Of a stretch of DNA of 16,224 bases, positions 1 through 6,407 are shown one piece after another. The stretch is taken from NCBI GenBank assembly GCA_002329285.1, contig DCTO01000060.1, forward strand, positions 8,586 to 24,809. Reading direction: 5' to 3'. Origin of the DNA: Ruminococcaceae bacterium UBA1438. GTDB lineage: Bacteria; Bacillota; Clostridia; Oscillospirales; Acutalibacteraceae. Made by a program: the position numbers and the translations under genes. A model generated the notes under the pieces. That model saw only the letters and a program-made list of their open reading frames with translations, was not told where the DNA came from and searched no databases. Each line of letters starts with the position of its first letter. The stretch's first letter is position 1.

Positions 1-354
1 AACGGAATAGAAAAGGAAATCAGCGGCGGCGAAGATCAGACAACGAATAACAGAATGGAGCTAACCGCCGTTATTAAAGCCCTCGATTTACTGAAGGAGC
101 CTTGCGAGGTTAAGCTGACAACGGATTCAAAATACGTTTGCGATTCGGTTAATCTCGGCTGGGTTTACAGCTGGCGAAAAAACGGCTGGAAAAAGGCGGA
201 TAAAAAGCCTGCCCTTAATGTTGATTTATGGGAGAAGCTGCTTTCACTGCTTGAAACGCACAAAGTAGAATTTATCTGGGTTAAGGGACACAATGGGCAT
301 CCCTATAACGAAAGATGCGATAAGCTTGCTGTTGAAGCATATAACAATTTATAA
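1..354 (+). CDS. rnhA: Ribonuclease HI, C-terminal part (5' end outside window)
   Basis: RNase HI is a cytoplasmic endonuclease that cleaves the RNA strand of RNA:DNA hybrids, for example in R-loops and primer RNA. The reading frame is open from base 1, so the gene starts upstream; the ATG at 55 is internal (the M of NNRMEL) and is not the start. Visible motifs are [13 protein letters not shown] with the second catalytic acid (E), TDSKYV with the third (D), the basic protrusion region [18 protein letters not shown], the [18 protein letters not shown] block with the loop histidine, and the last catalytic Asp. The first catalytic Asp lies in the missing N-terminus. The protein ends normally shortly after the last motif, with a TAA at 352-354. 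Family identity is very secure; only completeness upstream is unknown. Confidence 0.95.
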   Translation, partial: NGIEKEISGGEDQTTNNRMELTAVIKALDLLKEPCEVKLTTDSKYVCDSVNLGWVYSWRKNGWKKADKKPALNVDLWEKLLSLLETHKVEFIWVKGHNGHPYNERCDKLAVEAYNNL

Positions 355-360
355 AATGAA

Positions 361-390
361 GCCGGAAGGATGCTCCTTCCGGCCTTTGTT
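361..390. terminator. Hairpin shared by convergent rnhA and the 392-1045 gene
   Basis: A perfect 10-bp stem (361-370 with 374-383, GCCGGAAGGA arms) encloses a 3-nt loop. It lies 6 nt after the rnhA stop and just beyond the stop of the convergent minus-strand gene. The downstream T-runs are interrupted on both strands (CTTTGTTATT on plus, TTCATTTTAT on minus), so termination is probable but not textbook. Confidence 0.7.
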
Positions 391-391
391 A

Positions 392-1045
392 TTATTCTTG
401 AACGTCAGTATTCTCTGCTTCAGCTGAATCATCAGCGGGAGTCTCTGTTTGAGCCTCAGTCACCGGAGGCGCAGTTGTTTCATACTGACTGATAAGTCCG
501 CTTGAGATTATATATTTAACCTCATAAGTCATTCCGTAATTAGTTAAGGTTGTGAGCACCTCTTCATTAAGAAGAGTTGGATCCGCACTCTCATCCTGAA
601 CAATGAAATTAGTTCCCTCATCAAGATACTTGATTTCTGAAATAAGCTCCTCAACGCCGTTAATTTCTGTTCCCTCAAAGAAAATATAAGTTCCCTTAAC
701 GGTTATAATTCCCTCAAACGGGTTTTCATCAGGAACATAATATGCGCTTGCCTGAGGCTCGGTTGAGGTTTCATCCACAGTTTTCTTGAAACTGAACCCT
801 TTACCGAAATAAAGATAAGCGCCAACAGCCAAAGCAATTATTAAAATCAAAGAAATAACCACAGGGGCCTTACTTTTCTTTGGCTCTTTTTTGAAGCGGT
901 GGCGCTCAAGAGTAGCCGTTTCAGCTTCTATATGGGTTACATCAACCTGAACCTCATTTGCAGTCTCTTTATAAGAAGCATCCGATTCTTTATGAACAAC
1001 CAGCGGGCTTTCAAGCCTTTCATTTTCGTTAGTATTATTATCCAT
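392..1045 (-). CDS. Single-pass membrane protein with an extracellular domain, unknown function
   Basis: I do not recognise this 217-residue protein. It has a charged N-terminal cytoplasmic part of about 60 residues ending in a Lys-rich stop (RHRFKKEPKKSK), then one hydrophobic segment (about residues 62-80, VVISLILIIALAVGAYLYF). After that comes an outside domain of about 90 residues and a low-complexity Thr/Glu/Ala/Pro tail (about residues 190-217). There is no cleavable signal peptide; the topology looks like N-in, C-out. The outside domain (ITVKGTYIFFEGTEINGVEEL, then IVQDESADPTLLNEEVLTTL) faintly resembles the strand-helix pattern of ExbD/TolR periplasmic domains, but this is only an impression. 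The ATG start has an AGAGGAT ribosome site at suitable spacing, and a promoter is seen at 1075-1103. It is transcribed alone, divergent from the ROK gene. Confidence 0.8.
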   Translation of the reverse strand: MDNNTNENERLESPLVVHKESDASYKETANEVQVDVTHIEAETATLERHRFKKEPKKSKAPVVISLILIIALAVGAYLYFGKGFSFKKTVDETSTEPQASAYYVPDENPFEGIITVKGTYIFFEGTEINGVEELISEIKYLDEGTNFIVQDESADPTLLNEEVLTTLTNYGMTYEVKYIISSGLISQYETTAPPVTEAQTETPADDSAEAENTDVQE

Positions 1046-1074
1046 CTGAACATCCTCTTTTCATTTCTGAAAAC

Positions 1075-1103
1075 ATAATAACATAAAATGCATTAATTTT
1101 CAA
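1075..1103 (-). promoter_or_regulatory. Housekeeping promoter of the 392-1045 gene
   Basis: On the minus strand, a TTGAAA -35 box (1098-1103) and a TATTAT -10 box (1075-1080) are separated by exactly 17 nt. The -10 lies about 30 nt upstream of the ATG at 1045. Confidence 0.65.
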
Positions 1104-1109
1104 TAAATA

Positions 1110-1137
1110 TTGAATTTAATCATCGTTGTGATATAAT
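1110..1137 (+). promoter_or_regulatory. Promoter of the ROK gene with extended -10
   Basis: TTGAAT (1110-1115) is followed after 16 nt by a consensus TATAAT (1132-1137). The TG at 1129-1130 one base before it makes an extended -10. The ribosome site AGGAG (1151-1155) and the ATG at 1164 follow, giving a very short leader. Confidence 0.75.
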
Positions 1138-1163
1138 AAAGTTAACGCACAGGAGATGATTTT

Positions 1164-2045
1164 ATGAAAATTCTGACTTTTGATATCGGCGGCACAAACA
1201 TTAAATATGCCCTTTGCAATGAGAAATTCAAAATTTCGGAAGAGCATTCTGTTCCCACAAAAGCAGAGCAAGGCGGCCAGGTGATTATTAACCGAATTAT
1301 TGATATAATTAAAACCTTTGACGGGCTTGACCGTGTTGCAATCAGCACTGCAGGACAGGTTGACAATAAAAACGGAATTGTTGTTTTCTCAACAAATGAC
1401 ATTCCCTATTACACGGGCATGATGGTTAAGAGAATTGTTGAAAGCAAAACCGGCATCCCGACATTTCTTGAGAATGACACCAATGCAGCTGCACTCGGCG
1501 AACACAAATTCGGAGCAGCAAAAGGAGCTGAAAGCTTTATTTATCTGAACTTCGGCACCGGAATCGGCGGCGCCATTTACATCAATAACGTGCTTTATAC
1601 CGGCTCAAATTCCTGCGCCGGCGGCTTCGCCCATCTTGTTACTCATGCAGAAGGAAGGCAGTGCACCTGCGGCGGCGAGGGCTGCTATAAGCAATACGCA
1701 TCTGCAAGAGCGTTAACACAGGCTGTTGAAAAGGCAACCGGCGAAGCGCTGAACGGCTATGAGATTTTTGACAAGAAAAACTTTGAGAATCCAGAAATCC
1801 GCCACGTTATAGACATTTGGATTGATGAAATCATTCTGGGATTAAAAAGCATAATTTACACCTTTAACCCAAGCCTGATAGTGCTTGGAGGCGGCATTAT
1901 GAGCGAGGATTATATCATTGAGCTTATAGACCGCAAAATTTATAAGCAACTTATGCAGAATTTCCGCAAGGTTAACATTGTTAACTCAAAGCTTGGTAAT
2001 CAGGCCGCGCTTCTCGGCGTTGCATATGAAGCATCAAATCTTTAA
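1164..2045 (+). CDS. ROK-family protein (sugar kinase-like), non-canonical sugar site
   Basis: This 293-residue cytoplasmic protein belongs to the ROK family (bacterial glucokinase, N-acetylmannosamine kinase and related repressors). No N-terminal helix-turn-helix is present, so it resembles the kinase branch. The phosphate loop LTFDIGGTNIKYAL is at residues 4-17, the catalytic N104-D105 pair sits in ENDTNAAALGE, a second nucleotide loop NFGTGIGGA follows, and the zinc cluster C167-x-C169-x4-C174 is intact with H157. Near the C-terminus, LIVLGGGI matches the adenosine-binding segment. Two usual sugar-contact glutamates are missing. The ExGH motif reads GFAH, with G154 in place of Glu. The family GCxE motif reads GCYK, with K176 in place of Glu. 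The substrate is therefore uncertain, and it may not be an ordinary hexose kinase. The ATG follows an AGGAG site. The gene appears monocistronic, ending at a strong bidirectional terminator. Confidence 0.88.
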   Translation: MKILTFDIGGTNIKYALCNEKFKISEEHSVPTKAEQGGQVIINRIIDIIKTFDGLDRVAISTAGQVDNKNGIVVFSTNDIPYYTGMMVKRIVESKTGIPTFLENDTNAAALGEHKFGAAKGAESFIYLNFGTGIGGAIYINNVLYTGSNSCAGGFAHLVTHAEGRQCTCGGEGCYKQYASARALTQAVEKATGEALNGYEIFDKKNFENPEIRHVIDIWIDEIILGLKSIIYTFNPSLIVLGGGIMSEDYIIELIDRKIYKQLMQNFRKVNIVNSKLGNQAALLGVAYEASNL

Positions 2046-2049
2046 AAAT

Positions 2050-2083
2050 AAAAAACGCAGTTACCACGGTAACTGCGTTTTTT
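2050..2083. terminator. Bidirectional terminator between ROK gene and fliB-like gene
   Basis: A 10-bp GC-containing stem (ACGCAGTTAC 2055-2064 with its complement 2069-2078) has a 4-nt loop and is flanked by a run of A (2050-2055) and a run of T (2078-2083), so it works on both strands. The stop codon of the minus-strand gene (2082-2084) lies within this T-run. Confidence 0.9.
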
Positions 2084-3041
2084 ATTTGAAATATTTAATT
2101 AAATTTTCAGAGCAAAGGCAATCAGCCGATTTTAAAAGCTTCTTATATCTATCCATATTAACGTCGCTATGCTCCGTTTCCTTGCTCCAAAGATGAATCG
2201 TCCACGAATCATTGCCAAAAAAAGCAGGAATTAAAACGCCTACTGCCGCCATTTTAGCCTTGGAGAGCACATCCTTGTCATATACAGCCTGCATATAATA
2301 CCTGAAAAGGAAATACATTGCAATATTCTCACAAGGCTTTGAATTAATCACTGCTATGTCAAAGCGTGCGTTGCAAACTTTTTCTTCCCATTCTTTATTT
2401 ATTATCTCCGGGTTATTAAAAACAGATATAAAATCTATTTCATTGCTTCCCTCCTCATAATCATCAAGCTTCTTCTGTAGCTCTTTTGCAGATTCAAGCA
2501 AAGCAACCATACGAACATTAAATGGTTTTGTTTTATCAAGAATAATTTCATATGCCTTTTTGCGCTCAGAAAGCAAGGTGAAATAAAGCTCTGCATCAAT
2601 ATCGTTAAGCGCCGGCAAATCAGAATTAAGCTCTTGAGAAAAGGAAAAATCTTCCTCTAACTCCCACATCATGTCACTTGCAACCGGGCAGGAAAACGAT
2701 ATGCCCAGCTCCCTTGTACCGCCGAAATCATTAATAAAGCGGGGGAAGGTTTTGCAGGTATAAGGAGTATGCTCCCCTCCTATCGCAATATGAATATCGC
2801 AAAGGTTTTCGCAATTTAGAAAAGGACAACGCTTTTTATCAGCAAGACGGAAGATATCATTTTCAAATTCATCCTTATCAAGAACGCTTTCAATTCTTTC
2901 GTGCAGGCCGCCTGTAAGAGCTTTATAATATTCAAGTGTGCTTTTATCAACATCAACCTCCCAGCCCTGACAACAGGAATCCGGGCAGGCAGAAGCGATG
3001 CATTTAAAATTTTTATAAAAGACCGGTGTAATAATCTTCAT
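2082..3041 (-). CDS. fliB: FliB-like flagellin lysine N-methylase family protein (Cys-cluster)
   Basis: The family name comes from Salmonella FliB, which methylates flagellin lysines. Many clostridial members are present without any known link to flagella, and no flagellar gene is in this window. The 319-residue protein carries the diagnostic cysteine-rich N-terminal half: C14, C19-P-D-S-C23-C24-QGW, then C72-PFLN-C77-ENL-C81, C96 and C118. This layout suggests a metal or iron-sulfur cluster. The C-terminal half is helical and less conserved. I chose the ATG at 3041. A longer reading from a TTG at 3098 exists, but that TTG overlaps the -35 box of a good promoter at 3070-3098 and adds a non-family leader of 19 residues. 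The ribosome site (GAGAG, about 10 nt upstream) is weak. The function is uncertain beyond family membership. Confidence 0.8.
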   Translation of the reverse strand: MKIITPVFYKNFKCIASACPDSCCQGWEVDVDKSTLEYYKALTGGLHERIESVLDKDEFENDIFRLADKKRCPFLNCENLCDIHIAIGGEHTPYTCKTFPRFINDFGGTRELGISFSCPVASDMMWELEEDFSFSQELNSDLPALNDIDAELYFTLLSERKKAYEIILDKTKPFNVRMVALLESAKELQKKLDDYEEGSNEIDFISVFNNPEIINKEWEEKVCNARFDIAVINSKPCENIAMYFLFRYYMQAVYDKDVLSKAKMAAVGVLIPAFFGNDSWTIHLWSKETEHSDVNMDRYKKLLKSADCLCSENLIKYFK

Positions 3042-3069
3042 GGCAAATCTCTCAATAATTAATGCTTTG

Positions 3070-3098
3070 ATTTTAGCATAAAAGGAATAAATATTCAA
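3070..3098 (-). promoter_or_regulatory. Promoter of the fliB-like gene
   Basis: On the minus strand, TTGAAT (3093-3098) and TAAAAT (3070-3075) are spaced by 17 nt, with TGC directly before the -10 (extended -10). Transcription would begin near 3063, downstream of the alternative TTG start at 3098. That excludes the longer reading of the gene. Confidence 0.7.
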
Positions 3099-3114
3099 TA
3101 TTTTAAAATAACTA

Positions 3115-3143
3115 TTGTAAATTTAACCAGTTTTTTATATAAT
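3115..3143 (+). promoter_or_regulatory. Promoter of hppA
   Basis: TTGTAA (3115-3120) and a consensus TATAAT (3138-3143) are separated by 17 nt, followed by the ribosome site GGAAAGGAG (3157-3165) and the ATG at 3172. The leader is only about 20 nt long, leaving no room for a riboswitch. Confidence 0.75.
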
Positions 3144-3171
3144 TAAAATAATAAACGGAAAGGAGTTTATT

Positions 3172-5259
3172 ATGGAAAAATATTTGGTTATGCTCACATT
3201 TTTGGGCTCCGTAATTGCCTTAATTTTTGCATCATTCATGGCAAAAAAAGTTTTAAAGGCTGACAGAGGCACCGAAAAGATGGCAAAAATTTCTGATTCA
3301 ATCAGGCAAGGTGCTAATGCATATCTTAAGAGGCAATATACTGTTGTTCTTTGCTTCTTTGCTTGTATGTTTATTATTCTTTGCGCAATGGCGGCGTTTG
3401 GACTTCTGACCTGGTTTGTTCCATTTGCTTTCATTACCGGAGGATTTTTCTCCGGATTATCAGGCTTTATCGGAATGAGAATAGCAACAAGCGCAAACTG
3501 CAGAACTGCTAACGCTTGCCGCGAGGGTCTTAACAAAGGCTTAAGAATTGCATTTTCCGCAGGCTCTGTTATGGGATTCACCGTTGTTGGACTCGGGCTT
3601 CTTGATATTTCAGTTTGGTTCTTCCTGCTTAAATTTGTGTTTAAGCTTGAGCCAAGCGAAATAACCGGCGCAATGCTTACCTTTGGTATGGGCGCATCCT
3701 CAATGGCTTTGTTTGCACGTGTTGGCGGCGGTATTTTTACAAAAGCTGCCGATGTTGGCGCAGACCTTGTTGGTAAGGTAGAAGCCGGTATACCCGAAGA
3801 TGACCCGAGAAACCCTGCTGTTATTGCAGATAATGTTGGCGACAATGTTGGCGACGTTGCAGGCATGGGCGCAGACCTTTATGAGTCATATGTAAGCTCT
3901 GTAATTTCCGCTTCCGCACTCGGTGTTTCTGCTTTCAACGGTGATTTTAAACCTATGGCTGTTCCAATGCTGCTTGCGGCTATCGGCATTCTGATGTCCA
4001 TTATCGGCACCTTCTTTGTAAAAACCGGTGAAAACATTGAGCAAAAGGCGCTTCTCAAAGCATTAAGACGCGGAACAAATCTTTCCGCAATCGGAATTGC
4101 CGTTATTGCGCTTCCTGTTGTTTATTACGTTTTAGGCAAAGAAAACCTTGGGCTTTACTTTGCAATTCTTTCAGGCTTAATCGCCGGTGTTCTTATCGGA
4201 TTTTCAACTGAATATTTCACATCAGACACTTATAAGCCTACACAAAAGCTTGCTTCCACCTCTGAAACCGGCTCTGCAACGATCATAATCGGCGGAATCG
4301 GGCTTGGAATGAAATCAACCGCTATTCCGATTGTAATTGTTGCTATCAGCGTACTTATCAGTTATTTTGTTTCGGGAGGAAACGAAAGCACAGGGATTGG
4401 CTTATATGGAATTGCTCTTTCTGCAGTCGGTATGCTCTCAACACTTGGAATTACTCTTGCAACTGACGCTTATGGCCCTGTAGCAGATAATGCCGGCGGC
4501 ATCGCTGAAATGGCTGGTCTTGAGCCCGAAGTAAGAGAAAGAACTGACGCTCTTGATTCTCTCGGCAACACGACAGCTGCAACAGGCAAAGGCTTTGCTA
4601 TCGGATCAGCTGCGCTTACTGCTCTTGCTCTTATTGCATCTTATATTGACAAAGTTAAAGACATTAATAATAACATCAATGAAGCAGGCGATTTTAATTT
4701 AATGAATCCTGTTGTTCTCATCGGTTTATTTATTGGTGCTTGCCTCCCATTTGTATTTGCTGCATTCACTATGGAATCTGTTGGCAGAGCAGCTCAAAGC
4801 ATTGTTAAAGAGGTTCGACGCCAGTTTAAAGAAATTTCCGGCCTTATGGAAGGCAATGCAGATCCCGATTATGCATCCTGCGTTGACCTTTGTACAAGAT
4901 CATCTCTTAAAGAAATGATTTTGCCGACTATTATTGCAGTTGCCGTTCCGATTGTGCTTGGCCTTGTGCTTGGATATAAGGGCGTAGTCGGCATGCTTGC
5001 GGGTGCAACCGCTTCCGGTTTCCTGATGGCTGTTTTTATGTCCAATTCCGGCGGCGCTTGGGATAACGCAAAGAAATATATTGAAAGCGGAAAATTCGGC
5101 GGCAAGGGCAGCGAAAACCACAAGGCTGCCGTTGTTGGCGACACTGTTGGCGATCCATTTAAGGACACCTCCGGCCCGTCAATTAACATTTTGATCAAGC
5201 TTCTTTCAATGGTTTCAATTGTTTTTGCGGCACTTGTTGTTAAATTCAGCATTTTCTAA
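3172..5259 (+). CDS. hppA: K+-dependent-type membrane pyrophosphatase (H+ or Na+ pump)
   Basis: This 695-residue integral membrane protein hydrolyses pyrophosphate at the cytoplasmic face and uses the energy to export H+ and/or Na+. The length and the many hydrophobic segments (about 16) fit the family. The pyrophosphate/Mg2+ site is seen in DVGADLVGKVE starting at D194, then IPEDDPRNPAVIADNVGDNVGD, and in the later acidic motifs (TDAYGPVADNAGGIAEM and GDTVGDPFKDTSGPS near the C-terminus). In GNTTAATGKGF the residues deciding potassium dependence are A469 and G472. That is the pattern of K+-dependent enzymes; K+-independent ones have Lys and Thr there. I cannot decide between H+ and Na+ transport from sequence alone. 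The gene is monocistronic, with its own promoter, a strong GGAAAGGAG ribosome site and its own terminator. Confidence 0.96.
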   Translation: MEKYLVMLTFLGSVIALIFASFMAKKVLKADRGTEKMAKISDSIRQGANAYLKRQYTVVLCFFACMFIILCAMAAFGLLTWFVPFAFITGGFFSGLSGFIGMRIATSANCRTANACREGLNKGLRIAFSAGSVMGFTVVGLGLLDISVWFFLLKFVFKLEPSEITGAMLTFGMGASSMALFARVGGGIFTKAADVGADLVGKVEAGIPEDDPRNPAVIADNVGDNVGDVAGMGADLYESYVSSVISASALGVSAFNGDFKPMAVPMLLAAIGILMSIIGTFFVKTGENIEQKALLKALRRGTNLSAIGIAVIALPVVYYVLGKENLGLYFAILSGLIAGVLIGFSTEYFTSDTYKPTQKLASTSETGSATIIIGGIGLGMKSTAIPIVIVAISVLISYFVSGGNESTGIGLYGIALSAVGMLSTLGITLATDAYGPVADNAGGIAEMAGLEPEVRERTDALDSLGNTTAATGKGFAIGSAALTALALIASYIDKVKDINNNINEAGDFNLMNPVVLIGLFIGACLPFVFAAFTMESVGRAAQSIVKEVRRQFKEISGLMEGNADPDYASCVDLCTRSSLKEMILPTIIAVAVPIVLGLVLGYKGVVGMLAGATASGFLMAVFMSNSGGAWDNAKKYIESGKFGGKGSENHKAAVVGDTVGDPFKDTSGPSINILIKLLSMVSIVFAALVVKFSIF

Positions 5260-5270
5260 ATAATAACGCA

Positions 5271-5303
5271 ACCCCCGGACATTATTGTTCGGGGGTGTTT
5301 TTG
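5271..5303 (+). terminator. Terminator of hppA
   Basis: An 11-bp stem with one G-U pair (5271-5281 with 5286-5296, core ACCCCCG/CGGGGGT) and a 4-nt loop is followed by GTTTTTTTG. It starts 12 nt after the hppA stop codon. Confidence 0.92.
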
Positions 5304-5576
5304 TATTCATTATTTTCTTGATTATTTAAAAAAATCTTTACCTAATTTTGTAACAAACAATAGAGGCGTCGAGCCTCGCTTTATTTGGGACTTTCTACGC
5401 AACAACGAAAATAACGACTATTTAAAGGAAACGTTTATTCGCATTGCGGTACCCAAAATTTTGTCAAACGCCTGATACGGCGTTTCAAAATTTTGACCGC
5501 GGCTAAGTTCTTATTTCTCCCTTCATCTGCCACCGGCAGCGGTCGCAAACGAACCATTTCAAGTCCCGTCCATAAT
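5304..5576. other. Gene-free intergenic stretch, rich in inverted repeats from about 5361
   Basis: No convincing gene is present. From about 5361 the sequence is packed with inverted repeats. GAGGC/GCCTC lies at 5363-5367 and 5373-5377. CGCAA/TTGCG (5398-5402 and 5444-5448) is flanked by GGGAC/GTACCC (5387-5391 and 5449-5454). A long imperfect hairpin has arms 5446-5472 and 5479-5500, containing two copies of the self-complementary decamer CAAAATTTTG (5454-5463, 5486-5495) and the pair AAACGCC/GGCGTTT. CTGCC/GGCAG is at 5527-5531 and 5535-5539. GACCGC (5495-5500) can also pair with GCGGTC (5539-5544), in competition with the long hairpin. The stretch ends in TTCAAGTCCCGTC (5558-5570), a copy of the T-arm of the neighbouring tRNA-Leu. 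This could be an interspersed repeat, a small mobile-element remnant or a structured RNA; I cannot tell which. Confidence 0.55.
5446..5500. repeat. Long imperfect inverted repeat (hairpin)
   Basis: The left arm 5446-5472 and right arm 5479-5500 flank a 6-nt loop (TGATAC). Pairing is AAACGCC/GGCGTTT next to the loop, a 2-nt bulge, then CAAAATTTTG with CAAAATTTTG, another small bulge, then GCGGT/ACCGC. There is no downstream T-run on either strand, so it does not look like an intrinsic terminator. Confidence 0.7.
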
Positions 5577-5636
5577 AAAAACCCATAGTATCCAAATGGA
5601 TACTATGGGTTTTTGGTGCGAGAGACGGGACTTGAA
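5558..5636. repeat. 13-bp inverted repeat: tRNA T-arm copy flanking the tRNA terminator
   Basis: TTCAAGTCCCGTC at 5558-5570 is the exact reverse complement of 5624-5636, which forms the T-arm and acceptor-proximal part of tRNA-Leu on the minus strand. The two copies flank the tRNA terminator hairpin. Such a tRNA fragment could be left over from a rearrangement or be carried by a mobile repeat. It is inverted, so it is not the direct repeat expected of a simple att site pair. Confidence 0.75.
5577..5614. terminator. Terminator of tRNA-Leu (bidirectional)
   Basis: A perfect 13-bp stem (5581-5593 with 5598-5610, arm ACCCATAGTATCC) has a 4-nt loop and runs of T on both sides. On the minus strand it begins 3 nt after the encoded CCA of the tRNA and ends in TTTTTATT. 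On the plus strand it would stop any transcript from the 5361-5570 region. Confidence 0.9.
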
Positions 5637-5698
5637 CCCGTACGAGTCGCCCCACACGCCCCTCAAACGTGCGCGTCTGCCGATTCCGCCACTCTCGC
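5614..5698 (-). tRNA. tRNA-Leu (anticodon GAG), CCA encoded
   Basis: An 85-nt class II tRNA is read on the minus strand. The acceptor stem GCGAGAG/CTCTCGC is perfect (5692-5698 with 5618-5624), followed by A73 and a genomically encoded CCA (5614-5616). The D-arm contains GGCGGAATCGGCAGACGC. The anticodon stem CACGT/GCGTG (last pair T-G) holds loop TTGAGGG, giving anticodon GAG, which reads CUC and CUU leucine codons. The long variable arm expected of leucine tRNAs is present, and the T-arm ACGGG-TTCAAGT-CCCGT is complete. It stands alone between its own strong promoter and terminator. Confidence 0.96.
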
Positions 5699-5712
5699 TT
5701 GCAACGAAAGTG

Positions 5713-5741
5713 ATTATAGCAGATTAAAAATAGAATGTCAA
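5713..5741 (-). promoter_or_regulatory. Near-perfect promoter of tRNA-Leu
   Basis: On the minus strand, consensus TTGACA (5736-5741) and consensus TATAAT (5713-5718) are separated by exactly 17 nt, with TGC just before the -10 (extended -10). This is the strongest sigma-A-type promoter in the window. It begins 4 nt after the stop of the HAD gene, with no terminator in between, so pot-operon transcripts could run into the tRNA. Confidence 0.9.
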
Positions 5742-5744
5742 CAT

Positions 5745-6407
5745 CTATTTAAAAATTTTTAAAATTTCTTTTGGTGAGTTAAGCAGATAATCAGGGTTAA
5801 CCTCAATAAGGTTTTCCCTGCTTCTGAAGCCCCATGTTACAGCAGCGGCAGCGCATCCAAGATTACGAGCTGATTGCACGTCAACATCACTATCCCCTAT
5901 CCAGACGGTTTTATCAGCTGACACTTTGAGTTTGTTTAGAATTCTATTCGGAACTGTGGGATCAGGCTTTCTCGGAAATCCGTCAACAGCGCCCTGAACA
6001 GCATCAAAAAGCCTTTCGCTGAATAAGGCATAAACCATACCCTTTGCCGCTAAATCAGGTTTATTGGTGCATACGGCAAGCTTAACGCCATCGCGTTTCA
6101 ATTCAGAAACAACATCAATAATTCCATCATAAATATAGGCGTGCTCAAGCTTAATGCGATTATAAATAGGCTTAAACAGCTCATATTGCTCATCAAGCTC
6201 TGCCTCGCTCAGCTTATTATCGAAAGCGCGTTTAACAAGGAGCCTTGCTCCGTTGCCGACAAAGCGTTTATAATCCTCGATACTCCATTGTGGCTCAATG
6301 CCGCTTTGGCGCAAAAGAATGTCACAGGCGTGCGCCAGATCATCAATTGTGTTAATAAGAGTGCCGTCTAAATCAAAGACGGCACAATCAAATCTTCTAT
6401 TATCCAT
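5745..6407 (-). CDS. HAD-superfamily phosphatase, phosphoglycolate phosphatase-like
   Basis: This 220-residue cytoplasmic hydrolase is of the Gph/PGMB-like HAD subfamily. The nucleophile motif is FDLDGTL (D12 and D14), followed by a helical cap of about 70 residues. Motif II is AVCTNKP, the conserved lysine is in PRKPDPTV, and the acidic motif is WIGDSDVDVQSARNLGC. The substrate cannot be fixed: phosphoglycolate, a sugar phosphate or pyrophosphate are all possible in this subfamily. I chose the ATG at 6407. It overlaps the potD stop by 8 nt (ATGGATAA), which suggests translational coupling. A longer reading from a TTG at 6428 adds only 7 residues and has no ribosome site. It is the last gene of the pot operon; its role there is unclear. 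Confidence 0.88.
   Translation of the reverse strand: MDNRRFDCAVFDLDGTLINTIDDLAHACDILLRQSGIEPQWSIEDYKRFVGNGARLLVKRAFDNKLSEAELDEQYELFKPIYNRIKLEHAYIYDGIIDVVSELKRDGVKLAVCTNKPDLAAKGMVYALFSERLFDAVQGAVDGFPRKPDPTVPNRILNKLKVSADKTVWIGDSDVDVQSARNLGCAAAAVTWGFRSRENLIEVNPDYLLNSPKEILKIFK

Noticed and set aside
3135..3866. Long open frame of about 240 codons antisense to hppA
   Set aside because: It is a shadow of hppA's codon bias, has low-complexity Pro/Ser/Thr/Ala composition, no ribosome site and no family resemblance.
5363..5377. GAGGC/GCCTC stem-loop as a second hppA terminator
   Set aside because: The stem is only 5 bp, has no T-run, and lies about 65 nt after a much stronger terminator.
5435..5557. 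40-codon open frame on the minus strand within the structured intergenic region (basic stretch KILKRRIRRLTKF)
   Set aside because: It has no clear ribosome binding site or promoter, and its codons are dictated by the inverted repeats it spans. It is more likely a by-product of the repeat than a gene.
5745..5765. AT-only inverted repeat after the HAD gene as a terminator
   Set aside because: It contains only A/T pairs and no stable stem; the tRNA promoter follows directly.
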